DNA from: Rhodococcus sp. 1163
Lineage (GTDB): Bacteria; Actinomycetota; Actinomycetes; Mycobacteriales; Mycobacteriaceae
Reading direction: 5' to 3'
DNA: 64,000 bases
Assembly: GCF_002091985.1 (NCBI RefSeq)
Contig: NZ_MKKX01000020.1
Location: 248,001-312,000, forward strand
The position numbers and the translations under genes are program-made. Below, in pieces: positions 19,200 to 26,503 of this stretch (positions are counted from its first letter, which is position 1; the number at the start of each line of letters is the position of its first letter). The notes below the pieces were generated by a model. The model was not told the origin of the DNA. It saw nothing but the letters and a program-made list of their open reading frames with translations, and did no database searches.

Positions 19200-20357
19200 A
19201 TGGTTGCCCACATCTCGTTTCCGAGATTTCTGAAGCTCGGCCCAGGCGCCGTCGAGGAACTCGGGTCGGTTCTAGTGGACCTGAATGTCGAACGCCCGCT
19301 ACTCGTCACCGATGCATTCATGGTCGGCAACGGTTCTGCCGAGCGACTGATTGGCATCATCGAGGCAGCAGGCAAGAAGGTGGCACTCTTCTCCGACACG
19401 GTCCCCGACCCCACGACCGACTCGTTGCAGGCCGGCGTCGACGCGGTGAAGGCACACGATGCCGACGTCGTCATCGGGTTCGGTGGCGGCAGTCCGATGG
19501 ACACAGCCAAAGCGCTGGCGGTGCTGGCCGGGCAGGGCGGTGCGATGCGCGAGTACAAGGCGCCGCGCAGCTACGCAGGTCCAGCACTTCCCATCATCGC
19601 CATCCCCACTACCGCGGGAAGCGGTTCGGAAGCAACGCAATTCACCATTATCACCGATCTAGCAACCGACGAAAAGATGCTGTGTCCGGGATTGTCGTTT
19701 CTGCCGATCGCGTCGATCGTGGACTCGGAACTCACGATGTCGATGCCTGCCCGCCTCACAGCGGATACGGGTATCGATGCCTTGACGCATGCCATCGAGG
19801 CCTATGTCAGCAAGAAGGCGAACCCGATCTCCGACGGACTCGCACTGTCCGCGATGAAGTCGATCGGTCTGTTCCTGTTGAGGGCTTATCGTGACGGGTC
19901 CGACCGCGAGGCCCGAGATGCGATGATGCACGCGTCGACACAGGCAGGTATGGCATTCTCGAATGCGAGCGTCTGCCTGGTGCACGGCATGAGCAGGCCT
20001 ATCGGTGCACATTTCCATGTGGCGCACGGGCTTTCCAACGCGATGCTTCTGCCTGCTGTCACCAAGTTCTCCATCCCTGGCGCGCGTGATCGATACGCCG
20101 ATTGTGCACGCCAGCTCGGTGCCGCAGAACGTTCCGACTCCGACGAGGTTGCCTCGTCGAAGCTCATCGAGTTCATCGTTACCCTCTGCGCCGCCGTCGA
20201 GGTACCCGCACCCAGCACCTACGGAATCGACAAGGCACGCTGGGAGGAACTCATCCCGCTCATGGCGGAGCAGGCACTGGCGTCGGGCTCCCCGTCGAAC
20301 AATCCGGTGGTGCCGACGGCCGACAATATCGCCGAGCTGTACCGCAACGCGTACTGA
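19200..20357 (+). CDS. Iron-containing alcohol dehydrogenase (group III)
   Basis: 385 residues from ATG 19200. Signatures include GGGSPMDTAKALA (nucleotide site), PTTAGSGSEAT, and the metal-binding set in DTGIDALTHAIEAYVS and LVHGMSRPIGAHFHVAHG. It should oxidise or reduce a short alcohol or aldehyde with NAD(H) in the cytosol; the substrate is not deducible. It is preceded by the 20-bp tandem repeat, the only obvious regulatory signal, and followed by a flavin oxidoreductase about 100 bases downstream. Confidence 0.93.
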   Translation: MVAHISFPRFLKLGPGAVEELGSVLVDLNVERPLLVTDAFMVGNGSAERLIGIIEAAGKKVALFSDTVPDPTTDSLQAGVDAVKAHDADVVIGFGGGSPMDTAKALAVLAGQGGAMREYKAPRSYAGPALPIIAIPTTAGSGSEATQFTIITDLATDEKMLCPGLSFLPIASIVDSELTMSMPARLTADTGIDALTHAIEAYVSKKANPISDGLALSAMKSIGLFLLRAYRDGSDREARDAMMHASTQAGMAFSNASVCLVHGMSRPIGAHFHVAHGLSNAMLLPAVTKFSIPGARDRYADCARQLGAAERSDSDEVASSKLIEFIVTLCAAVEVPAPSTYGIDKARWEELIPLMAEQALASGSPSNNPVVPTADNIAELYRNAY

Positions 20358-20463
20358 AGTCCGGACCTGAAAGAGGTTGGCGTCGAGGAAAGCTCACGCC
20401 CTGCCTCATGACGAAAGAACGCACACGCGTCGAGGTGTCGTGTTCGACGCCTACGCTGAGGGC

Positions 20464-21384
20464 GTGAGCCCTTCATCGGACGTTGTCACCATAGTCGGAG
20501 CCGGCATGGCAGGCGCTGCGTGTGCCGCAGTTCTTCGTGCCGCCGAGGTGCCGTTTCGTCTCGTCGAGCGTGGTCGCGCTGTCGGTGGACGAATGGCGTC
20601 CCCGCTACTGCACGGCCGTCGGGTCGATGCCGGAGCGGGTTACTTCACGGTTCGTGACCCGGAGTTCGCCGACGTCGTAGATCGGTGGCACAGTGCCGGT
20701 TCGGCCCGACCGTGGACCGACACGTTCGGAGTGCTCGTCCCCGGCGAAGCCCCCGGCACCAGCGCCGGACCCACACGGTGGGCGACACCGGACGGTCTCC
20801 GGTCCCTGGTCCGTGCACTTCTCGACGAAATCGAGGTGGACCACGAAGACATCACCGAACTTCCCGCGGGCGACGTCGTGCTCGCGATGCCCGATCCGCA
20901 GGCCGGGCGGCTCACTCCTGTTCCCGACGCCGTCGACTACGACCCCGTTATCGCGATCGTCCTCGGTTTCGATTCGTTGACATTGCCTTTTCGAGACGCG
21001 GCGTTCGTCAACGAACATCCTGACATCCAATTCGTCGCCGATGACGGTGCTCGACGCGGCGACGGTGCCCCGGTGCTCGTTGCCCACACGACGCCCGAGT
21101 GCGCGCGAGCGCATCTGCAGAACCCCGACAGTGCCGTCGAACCGGTAGTGAAGGCCCTACGGGATGTGCTGAACACTCCTGCGCCGATATGGACTCACGT
21201 ACATCGGTGGTCCTTCGGCAAACCTGCCGGCCGCCATGCGAGCACCTTTTCCATCACCGAATCCGGCTGCCGCACAATCGGTTTCGCGGGTGATCAATGG
21301 AGTCCATCCGGCCCGCCTCGCGTCGAGAGTGCGTGGAGGTCTGGAACAGATCTGGGCAGAGCATTGGCCGCGTTACGCGTATGA
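20464..21384 (+). CDS. FAD-dependent oxidoreductase, renalase/amine-oxidase-like
   Basis: 306 residues from a GTG. The N-terminal Rossmann motif VTIVGAGMAGAACAAVLRAA and the second strand FRLVERGRAVGGRMAS bind FAD. RVDAGAGYFTVRDPEF and the C-terminal TIGFAGDQWSPSGPPRVESAWRSG match renalase-like NAD(P)/FAD proteins. Such enzymes often oxidise dihydro-nicotinamide isomers, but the substrate here is unknown. An open frame reaches 20377, yet the Rossmann start favours 20464. Confidence 0.85.
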   Translation: MSPSSDVVTIVGAGMAGAACAAVLRAAEVPFRLVERGRAVGGRMASPLLHGRRVDAGAGYFTVRDPEFADVVDRWHSAGSARPWTDTFGVLVPGEAPGTSAGPTRWATPDGLRSLVRALLDEIEVDHEDITELPAGDVVLAMPDPQAGRLTPVPDAVDYDPVIAIVLGFDSLTLPFRDAAFVNEHPDIQFVADDGARRGDGAPVLVAHTTPECARAHLQNPDSAVEPVVKALRDVLNTPAPIWTHVHRWSFGKPAGRHASTFSITESGCRTIGFAGDQWSPSGPPRVESAWRSGTDLGRALAALRV

Positions 21385-21411
21385 AGCACGCCCGATCATT
21401 ACTAATTGCTT

Positions 21412-21436
21412 AGTGTACGAACTATTCGCGTACACT
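21412..21436. promoter_or_regulatory. Inverted repeat operator upstream of MarR-family gene
   Basis: Perfect 8-base arms AGTGTACG (21412-21419) and CGTACACT (21429-21436) are separated by 9 bases. The right arm ends 7 bases before the regulator's ATG at 21444. This spacing and position are typical of an autorepressing MarR/OhrR-type site. Confidence 0.65.
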
Positions 21437-21443
21437 CGAACTC

Positions 21444-21899
21444 ATGCCTGTCACCGAAGACGATCCCCTCGCACTCGACCGCCAAGTGTGTTTCGCGTTG
21501 GCCGTGGCAAACCGCGCGGTGCTGTCGGTGTATCGCCCACTTCTCGAACCGATGGGTCTCACTCATCCGCAGTACCTGGTGATGCTTGCTCTCTGGGGTG
21601 AGTCACCGATGTCCGTGAAATCGATCGGCGCCGCACTGTCGCTCGATTCACCCACGCTCTCGCCACTGCTCAAAAGACTCGAGGCTAACGGCCTCATCTC
21701 CAGAACCCGCAGCAGCAGCGATGAGCGCCAACTAGAGATCCGCCTTACCGAATCCGGTCTCGCCCTGCGAGATGAAGCGGTCGCGATTCCACCCGCCGTA
21801 GTGGCGAAGCTGGGGGTCGACATCGCGGAACTGGAAGAACTTCACCGAGTGCTCGGACGAATCAACCGGGCTGCCATCACAGCAGGAGCATTGTCGTGA
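21444..21899 (+). CDS. MarR-family transcriptional regulator, OhrR-like
   Basis: 151 residues with a winged helix: SVKSIGAALSLDSPTLSPLLKRLEANGLISRTRSSSDERQ. The N-terminal LDRQVCFALAVANRAVLSVYRPLLEPMGLTHPQYLVMLAL resembles OhrR, including the single peroxidatic cysteine near residue 16. OhrR senses organic hydroperoxides and usually represses an adjacent ohr gene, which is absent here. The palindrome just upstream suggests autoregulation. The TGA overlaps the next GTG by four bases. Confidence 0.88.
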   Translation: MPVTEDDPLALDRQVCFALAVANRAVLSVYRPLLEPMGLTHPQYLVMLALWGESPMSVKSIGAALSLDSPTLSPLLKRLEANGLISRTRSSSDERQLEIRLTESGLALRDEAVAIPPAVVAKLGVDIAELEELHRVLGRINRAAITAGALS

Positions 21900-22315
21900 C
21901 ATCACCGGTTTTTCGAAGCAACGAGAATCGACCGGCCGCCACCAAGCCGAATTTCGTGCAGTGGCTCGGCTACGTCGCGGGAAAGCGTCTGCCTCCGTCG
22001 ATGCAGGACTGGGTGAGGAACGACCTAGTCGGTAAAGGCGCAGTGTCGCGCCACCTCTTTCGTTCGATGATTCCGTTCCTACCGATTTTCGTTGGATTCC
22101 TCGTGCTGTTTCCTGGCGCACTGTGGCTCCGCGGGTCCATGGTGTTGCTTTCCGTTCTGCTCGCAATGTTCTACACAGTTGCGTTCATGGAACTCAACCG
22201 CGGCAGAAGACTCCAGGTGCACGGCCTACCTGCGGATCTGCAGAGTGATCGCAAGCGAGCTGCCCTCGACGACGAACGGGCGCGTTACGAGAAGTTGCAC
22301 CTTCGAGATCGTTGA
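21896..22315 (+). CDS. DUF5313-like membrane protein
   Basis: 139 residues with two close membrane helices at about 62-80 and 82-98 (FLPIFVGFLVLFPGALWL, MVLLSVLLAMFYTVAF). Flanking motifs FVQWLGYVAGKRLPPSMQDWVRNDL and a charged, Arg-rich C-terminus match the actinobacterial DUF5313 group. It overlaps the MarR gene by four bases (GTGA) and so should be under the same peroxide-type control. Function unknown. Confidence 0.8.
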   Translation: MTSPVFRSNENRPAATKPNFVQWLGYVAGKRLPPSMQDWVRNDLVGKGAVSRHLFRSMIPFLPIFVGFLVLFPGALWLRGSMVLLSVLLAMFYTVAFMELNRGRRLQVHGLPADLQSDRKRAALDDERARYEKLHLRDR

Positions 22316-22333
22316 AGACAATCAGCCGAACCC

Positions 22334-23008
22334 TCAGTCGGCGAACACGATCCGTGTCGAGACCGCAACCAGTGCGCGCAGAAGACTCTTCGATGGGTGC
22401 TTACTCAGCGGACCGTCGTCCATGCGCAATGTGTGCACCGTCATCAGTAGTTCGATGAGCGATCTCGTCGACAACGAGTGCGATGCATGCTCGATCGCTG
22501 CAGCGCGTTTGCTGGCGGGTACCGGACTCGGCGACAGGTACTCGAAGGCCTGCTGAACATGCTGGTCCTCGAACTCTCGCCGGACAGCTGCCGCCCCCGA
22601 CGTCGCGCCCGGCATCTGACAATGCACCAACCGCGACTCGTTCGGATGAGCCTCCACCCAGTGCCACACTGCGACGATCATCGCTTCGAGTGACGGGTCA
22701 GAGTTGGGATCCTCCTCTGCCCGAACACCTGCCACAACTTCGTCGACCATGTCCAGCACCCGACGCATCGCCAGTTCGAACAATTCGTCTTTGCCCGCGA
22801 AGTGGTAGTACACGGCCGAGGGCACTACTTCCGCCTCGTCGGCAACATCCTGAACACTGGCGTCCGCAAAACTCTTCGCAGCGAAGACGCGAATGGCAGC
22901 GTCGACGATATCTTCTCTGCGAGATGGCCGGTGCGGTGACTTCTTCTCCACCTGTTGCTTCGCCCCCTGCTCGATCAACGCTCCCCTTACCCCCGTAAGT
23001 CGAAGCAC
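22334..23008 (-). CDS. TetR-family transcriptional regulator
   Basis: 224 residues. The N-terminal helix-turn-helix is clear (RREDIVDAAIRVFAAKSFADASVQDVADEAEVVPSAVYYHFAGKDELFELAMRRVL); the ligand domain is unassigned. The start is a GTG at 23008, but the first 25 residues are poorly conserved in style, and a later TTG start is possible. It is divergent from a second TetR gene 33 bases away, so the two may cross-regulate. Confidence 0.88.
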   Translation of the reverse strand: MLRLTGVRGALIEQGAKQQVEKKSPHRPSRREDIVDAAIRVFAAKSFADASVQDVADEAEVVPSAVYYHFAGKDELFELAMRRVLDMVDEVVAGVRAEEDPNSDPSLEAMIVAVWHWVEAHPNESRLVHCQMPGATSGAAAVRREFEDQHVQQAFEYLSPSPVPASKRAAAIEHASHSLSTRSLIELLMTVHTLRMDDGPLSKHPSKSLLRALVAVSTRIVFAD

Positions 23009-23041
23009 TAGTCTTGCATGACCCGAGTCCCAGGAGAGTGA

Positions 23042-23653
23042 ATGTCAGCAACAGTGAGGCGTCCTGCGCATCGTCCTTCCCGTCGTGGAGTCATCGTCGA
23101 GGCGGCGTTCGAACTCTTCGCATCGGGTCCGGTCGACGACGTGACCGTTGTCGACATCGCGACTGCCGCCGATATGACCTCGGCGGCGATCTACTACCAC
23201 TACCCCTCCCGTGAGGAGATCCTGCTCGAAGGGCTTCGCGAATTTTCCACCGGCTACATCGCCGAAATCGAACGTATCGCTACCAAGGAAGTCTTACCGG
23301 CGGCCAGTATGGGAGCCTTCGTCGAACCGTTCATGACGTGGCTGGAGCAAAATCGAACGCGCGCTCTTGTCTACTTCGTACAGTCCAGGGGCGCGAGTCA
23401 GCAGGTGGAGGCGATCCGACGCGACAACAGCGGCTCGCTGATTCCGATCTTCGCGCGGGCGGCCAAGAAAACACGCGAGAAGCTACCGGCAGCGGAAGCA
23501 AGCATCATTGCCCTCGGGCTGATCGCACAGATCGAAACGTTCGCATCGGCATTCTTGTCCCGAGATGCTTCGTACTCGACCCTCGGCCGGCGCGCATTCA
23601 TTCGATCCGGCGCAGAACTGGCAGATCACATCGCAGGTACGACGGCGGTTTGA
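23042..23653 (+). CDS. TetR-family transcriptional regulator
   Basis: 203 residues with an N-terminal helix-turn-helix (VIVEAAFELFASGPVDDVTVVDIATAADMTSAAIYYHYPSREEILLEGL). A helical C-terminal domain of unknown ligand follows. The ATG at 23042 is preceded by AGGAGAG, a good ribosome-binding site. It shares a short divergent promoter with the TetR gene at 22334-23008. Its stop is 35 bases before attL of the integrated element. Confidence 0.9.
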   Translation: MSATVRRPAHRPSRRGVIVEAAFELFASGPVDDVTVVDIATAADMTSAAIYYHYPSREEILLEGLREFSTGYIAEIERIATKEVLPAASMGAFVEPFMTWLEQNRTRALVYFVQSRGASQQVEAIRRDNSGSLIPIFARAAKKTREKLPAAEASIIALGLIAQIETFASAFLSRDASYSTLGRRAFIRSGAELADHIAGTTAV

Positions 23654-23688
23654 TACCCGGGGCCTGTTCGTCGGCACAAGACGAGTAG

Positions 23689-23734
23689 GTGGTGGGCGCA
23701 GAGGGGTTCGAACCCCCGACCGCTGGTGTGTAAA
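23689..23734 (-). repeat. attL: duplicated 3' part of tRNA-Val (46 bp)
   Basis: The 46 bases equal 31568-31613 exactly. They comprise the tRNA 3' end including encoded CCA, acceptor strand, T arm, variable region and the 3' anticodon stem into the loop. The 5' half is absent, so this is not a functional tRNA. It marks the left junction. Confidence 0.92.
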
Positions 23735-24096
23735 TTACCGGTTCCTGCGGAAATGCGGTTTTGACGACTTCCGGGGACTTCCGCTCACTTCCACTCTTTA
23801 TCCCTATTGACCAGCGCAAACAGGCGTTTCCATCCGATCGCTTCATTCCCTCTATTTTCAGTTCTGCGGACCAGTTGCGGACTGGCTGCGGACTGGCTGC
23901 GGACTGGAGATCCCGCTCACCGGTGACAGTCACCGAACGCTGAGCAACTCGAAACATGTTTTCGCCGTGGATTGCTCGAAGCGACTGTGTTTCGACCCGA
24001 TCGCGATAATCGGCGGTCTCGGGCGTCGACGGAACAGGTAACCGCCGCGCGGCCCGTCGTTCAATGCGCTCGGTTCGTTCATGCCGCTGTGTTCGT
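23735..24096. other. Left-end non-coding region of the element
   Basis: About 360 bases between attL and the last gene of the cassette. Apart from the arm-type repeats, no credible gene was seen. A TATTTTC stretch at about 23853 precedes the arm sites here and recurs before the right-end array, so the flanking sequence is also partly shared. Confidence 0.6.
23865..23908 (+). repeat. Left integrase arm-type sites, four 11-bp tandem repeats
   Basis: Units begin at 23865, 23876, 23887 and 23898 with consensus TGCGGACTGGC; the first reads TGCGGACCAGT. The period of exactly 11 bases puts each unit on nearly the same helix face. The same repeats occur just inside attR (31492, 31503 and 31520). Paired arrays near both att sites are what tyrosine integrases of the lambda type use as arm sites. 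Confidence 0.75.
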
Positions 24097-24615
24097 TCAC
24101 GACGCGAGACCCATCAATCCGCGGATACGGCTCAGAGACTCGTCGGCCTGCTGGCGGTGTTCGGCGCGCTCACGTTGTTCTGCTGCGTCCCGCTCTCTGC
24201 GCTCCCGCTCGGCCTCGGCGTCCCGCTGTGCGTCCTGGGCTTGCTGCCGACGCTCGGCCCGTCGCTGCGGTGTCGAGTCCGGTTCGGCGAACTGCCACCC
24301 CGACTCGAAGTGAACCAAGGCCGTAAATCTCGGCATCCTCGACCGTCCGTGAACCTCGCGTTGCCGCTTGTAACTCTCAGGCTCGATCAACTCGGCCGGT
24401 ACCGCTCCGCTCGGAAACTGCGCACGCCAGCATTCCAAGCGGACACACACGACACACTCGAACCCGGTCGGTGTCTGGCCTGAGCGCGCGGCGTCGGCGC
24501 CGGTATGGCGAACGCTGGTGGTCCTCGGTTCGAGGTGGTGGCCGGCGCGGCAGGTGGCCGGTACCACCAGCGTTGGGTTTGGGGTCGACGTAGGGATCAC
24601 AGCGACTCTTCCCAC
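24097..24615 (-). CDS. Element protein with Cys cluster and charged helical tail, unknown
   Basis: 172 residues. The N-terminal part has Cys/His residues (CRAGHH, then CVVCVRLECWR) that could bind zinc. The C-terminal third is a strongly charged helix (repeated Arg/Glu/Gln with Ala), ending SRIRGLMGLAS. It is the last gene of the cassette and overlaps the preceding gene by 19 bases. A role beside a terminase small subunit would suit a DNA-binding or nuclease-accessory protein, but no HNH motif is seen. Confidence 0.6.
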   Translation of the reverse strand: MGRVAVIPTSTPNPTLVVPATCRAGHHLEPRTTSVRHTGADAARSGQTPTGFECVVCVRLECWRAQFPSGAVPAELIEPESYKRQREVHGRSRMPRFTALVHFESGWQFAEPDSTPQRRAERRQQAQDAQRDAEAERERRERDAAEQRERAEHRQQADESLSRIRGLMGLAS

Positions 24616-24908
24616 CGTGCGAGATCGGTCGAAGTCCAGCCGCGGATCGGTCTACCGGCCGACGTCGTGAGGTCTCGGTCCTCGAGCCACTGCGTGTATG
24701 CCCGACGTTGCCGCTCTGCTGCGTGCATCTCTCGAGCTCGGTCCGACTCGACTCCTGCGTCGACCGCCTCGCGGATCTGCCCGGTCGAGGTCTCGTCGAG
24801 GAACTTTTGCCAACGGCTCGGCCGAAACCGCTTGGGCACGTCGGCCAACGTGAGCGGTCCCGACTGCGCGTTCGTTCCGCTGTCTCGAGAAGTTGCTAGG
24901 CGAGCCAC
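24597..24908 (-). CDS. Small element protein, unknown
   Basis: 103 residues from a GTG that shares its first base with the preceding TAG stop. The sequence is helical and basic/acidic mixed (DVPKRFRPSRWQKFLDETSTGQIREAVDAGVESDRAREMHAAERQRRAYTQWL). The ending RGWTSTDLARWEESL carries several tryptophans. No family recognised. The tight junction with the TerS-like gene implies co-translation. Confidence 0.6.
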   Translation of the reverse strand: MARLATSRDSGTNAQSGPLTLADVPKRFRPSRWQKFLDETSTGQIREAVDAGVESDRAREMHAAERQRRAYTQWLEDRDLTTSAGRPIRGWTSTDLARWEESL

Positions 24909-25351
24909 TAGGCCCCCCTACCGGCTCGCGGCCGTGCGGTACGACCGACTCCACGTCTCGCGTTGGTTTTTGCGTCGCGAGCCTGATTGGGTGAGCCGTT
25001 TCCGGTGTAAACCCCGCGTACCCCGGTCTGTCCACCGACTGTTCCCGCTGTGCCTGCCGTTGCCGACAGGATCCGCGCGTCGATCACAGAGGCCAACCGA
25101 GCGCGGGTGACTCGAAGTTGCCGAACCGCTGCCAATGCTGGGTGCACCTTGATCGTTCCGCTCTGTGTCGTGATCGTTCGGCCGTCGGTTCTGAGGGCAC
25201 GGTCCAATGCCGCTATGTCGTCCGTGCTGGCCTGCAGGTCTGCCACTATCGCGAGATCGTCAGCCTCGAGCACAATCCCGGCCGTTTCCGCTTTCGCGGT
25301 ATAGAACTCGAGCACGGTCTCGGTGTCGGCGGTCTGGCGCTTGCCGGTCAT
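24908..25351 (-). CDS. P27-like phage terminase small subunit
   Basis: 147 residues. The core pattern (VLEFYTAKAETAGIVLEADD, about 28 helical residues, then ALRTDGRTITTQSGTIKVHPALAAVRQLRVTRARLASVID) follows the P27/Terminase_4 layout. In that family, two helices with an Asp after a Gly-Leu turn are followed by a Gly/Thr-rich hairpin and a conserved H/N-P-A-L start of the last helix. Terminase small subunits recognise packaging sites; satellites use their own to divert a helper phage's large subunit. A Gly/Arg-rich tail follows. The ATG overlaps the upstream stop (ATGA). No large terminase gene is present. Assigned by eye only. Confidence 0.6.
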   Translation of the reverse strand: MTGKRQTADTETVLEFYTAKAETAGIVLEADDLAIVADLQASTDDIAALDRALRTDGRTITTQSGTIKVHPALAAVRQLRVTRARLASVIDARILSATAGTAGTVGGQTGVRGVYTGNGSPNQARDAKTNARRGVGRTARPRAGRGA

Positions 25352-25719
25352 CCTCGGGCACCCTGCTCGCGGTAGCGGCCGACCCCGCGGTTTTGTGCGC
25401 TGTCCGACGACCTCGGTGGTGGTCGGCGTTCCGCTGTCACCGAGCGGGCCAACGCTCCGATAGCGGCTCTCACGCGGGCAACGTCGACCGTCCCGTCACC
25501 GCTCAGGAACTTCGACCTATCGACCGCTGCGAGCAGATCCGAAACGTCGGTGCGCTTGATACCGGCGGTGTCGAGTTCCCGCTCGATCGCCGCGTCGACG
25601 ATCTGGCCTCGGAGGTCGTCGATCACACGGACCGCGTCGAGTCCGTCGCGCTCGAGCTCGTCGATCAATTCATCACGTTCTGCGACCAGCCAGCGGCCTA
25701 TTTCAGCGTCTCTATTCAT
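25348..25719 (-). CDS. Element protein, possibly scaffold-like
   Basis: 123 residues from ATG 25719 (MNRDAEIGRWLVAERDELIDELERDG). A helical, acidic N-terminal half leads to KRTDVSDLLAAVDRSKFLSGDGTVDVARVRAAIGALA. That motif of a Phe/Leu-Asp followed by DG-x-VD and a helix recalls the C-terminal part of some actinophage scaffolding proteins. The tail is basic and Gly-rich. If so it could act in capsid assembly or redirection, but this is a weak, pattern-level guess. It is coupled to the TerS-like gene by a 4-base overlap. Confidence 0.5.
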   Translation of the reverse strand: MNRDAEIGRWLVAERDELIDELERDGLDAVRVIDDLRGQIVDAAIERELDTAGIKRTDVSDLLAAVDRSKFLSGDGTVDVARVRAAIGALARSVTAERRPPPRSSDSAQNRGVGRYREQGARG

Positions 25720-26137
25720 CTGTCGAGGATACGGGTACCCCCTATGGGTATTGCGAATCTTCCAACTCACGTACACGTAAACCGCTGAGCGGCAGGGGTA
25801 TTCGGCGTATCGGTCGACTATTGCTCAGTGCAACGTGGCGGTGCCGGCCACCTTCGGACCTGCCTCGCGCTGCGTTTGCCCTGCTCAGGGGCTCTCAGGG
25901 GCCTAAAACGGGCCAGAAAACAAACTCTTACGAACGAAAGGCAGCAGATTTCGCAGTACCCTGCTGCCTTTCGCTGCGCGAGGGTGGGAGGGGGTCCCAC
26001 CCCTACCCCTCGCCTCGCCTCGGTGGTAGTCACCGCTCAGGTCAACGCTCCCGCGTTGCGTCGACCGAAACGACGGCAGGCTCACCAACCGAAGTCGATG
26101 AGCCTGCGTCGATCTGAGCGTGGTGGTGGTGTCATGG
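25720..26137. other. Non-coding, hairpin-rich region of the element
   Basis: 418 bases with three strong inverted repeats. The first has 13-bp perfect arms at 25935-25947 and 25961-25973 (CGAAAGGCAGCAG). The second has 8-bp arms at 25982-25989 and 25995-26002 around GGGGG. The third has 9-bp arms at 26076-26084 and 26099-26107 with extended flanks. Short open frames here look non-coding. Candidates are a transcription terminator (third hairpin, after the coiled-coil gene), a packaging site, a transfer or single-strand origin, or a structured RNA. Confidence 0.6.
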
Positions 26138-26503
26138 CTAGCTCGGCGTGTCTGTCCCCGTTGCGTATCGAGCCATGCCTCGGGCGTTCGAATCTGCGAT
26201 CTCGGTTCGATGCTCGAGTGCTTCCTTGGCCCGCTTGACTCTCGCCGCTTCACGCTCCCTGTCGCGCTGCTCCCTCTCCGCTTTCTCACGCGTCAAGAAA
26301 TCTTGACGGACCTTGGGGTCGCGTGCGATCCGTGTTAGTTCGTCGCCATGCTTAGACCCGATGCTCGTCACCTGTGCCGGACTCTCGCGGTCCCTCGCTG
26401 CCTTGCTCTGCTGTGCTTGGATCGACTGCTGTGCACTCAGTGGTGGATCGGTGAGATGGCGACCCATCCCGGTCTCACCTGTGTTTGCTCGCGAGCCGCT
26501 CAC
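26138..26503 (-). CDS. Charged coiled-coil element protein, unknown
   Basis: 121 residues from a GTG that overlaps the upstream TGA by four bases (GTGA); an ATG 12 codons later is an alternative. The middle and C-terminal part is a long charged helix (LTREKAEREQRDREREAARVKRAKEALEHR) likely to be a coiled coil. No DNA-binding motif or family was recognised. It is followed by the hairpin-rich region, where this sub-operon may end. Confidence 0.6.
   Translation of the reverse strand: MSGSRANTGETGMGRHLTDPPLSAQQSIQAQQSKAARDRESPAQVTSIGSKHGDELTRIARDPKVRQDFLTREKAEREQRDREREAARVKRAKEALEHRTEIADSNARGMARYATGTDTPS

Noticed and set aside
23689-23734. A second tRNA gene at the left end of the element
   Set aside because: Only the 3' half matches tRNA-Val; the D arm and 5' acceptor strand are missing, so it is an att duplicate.
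25818-26033. 71-codon minus-strand frame in the hairpin region
   Set aside because: It runs through two perfect hairpins, has no ribosome-binding site or motif, and looks like chance.
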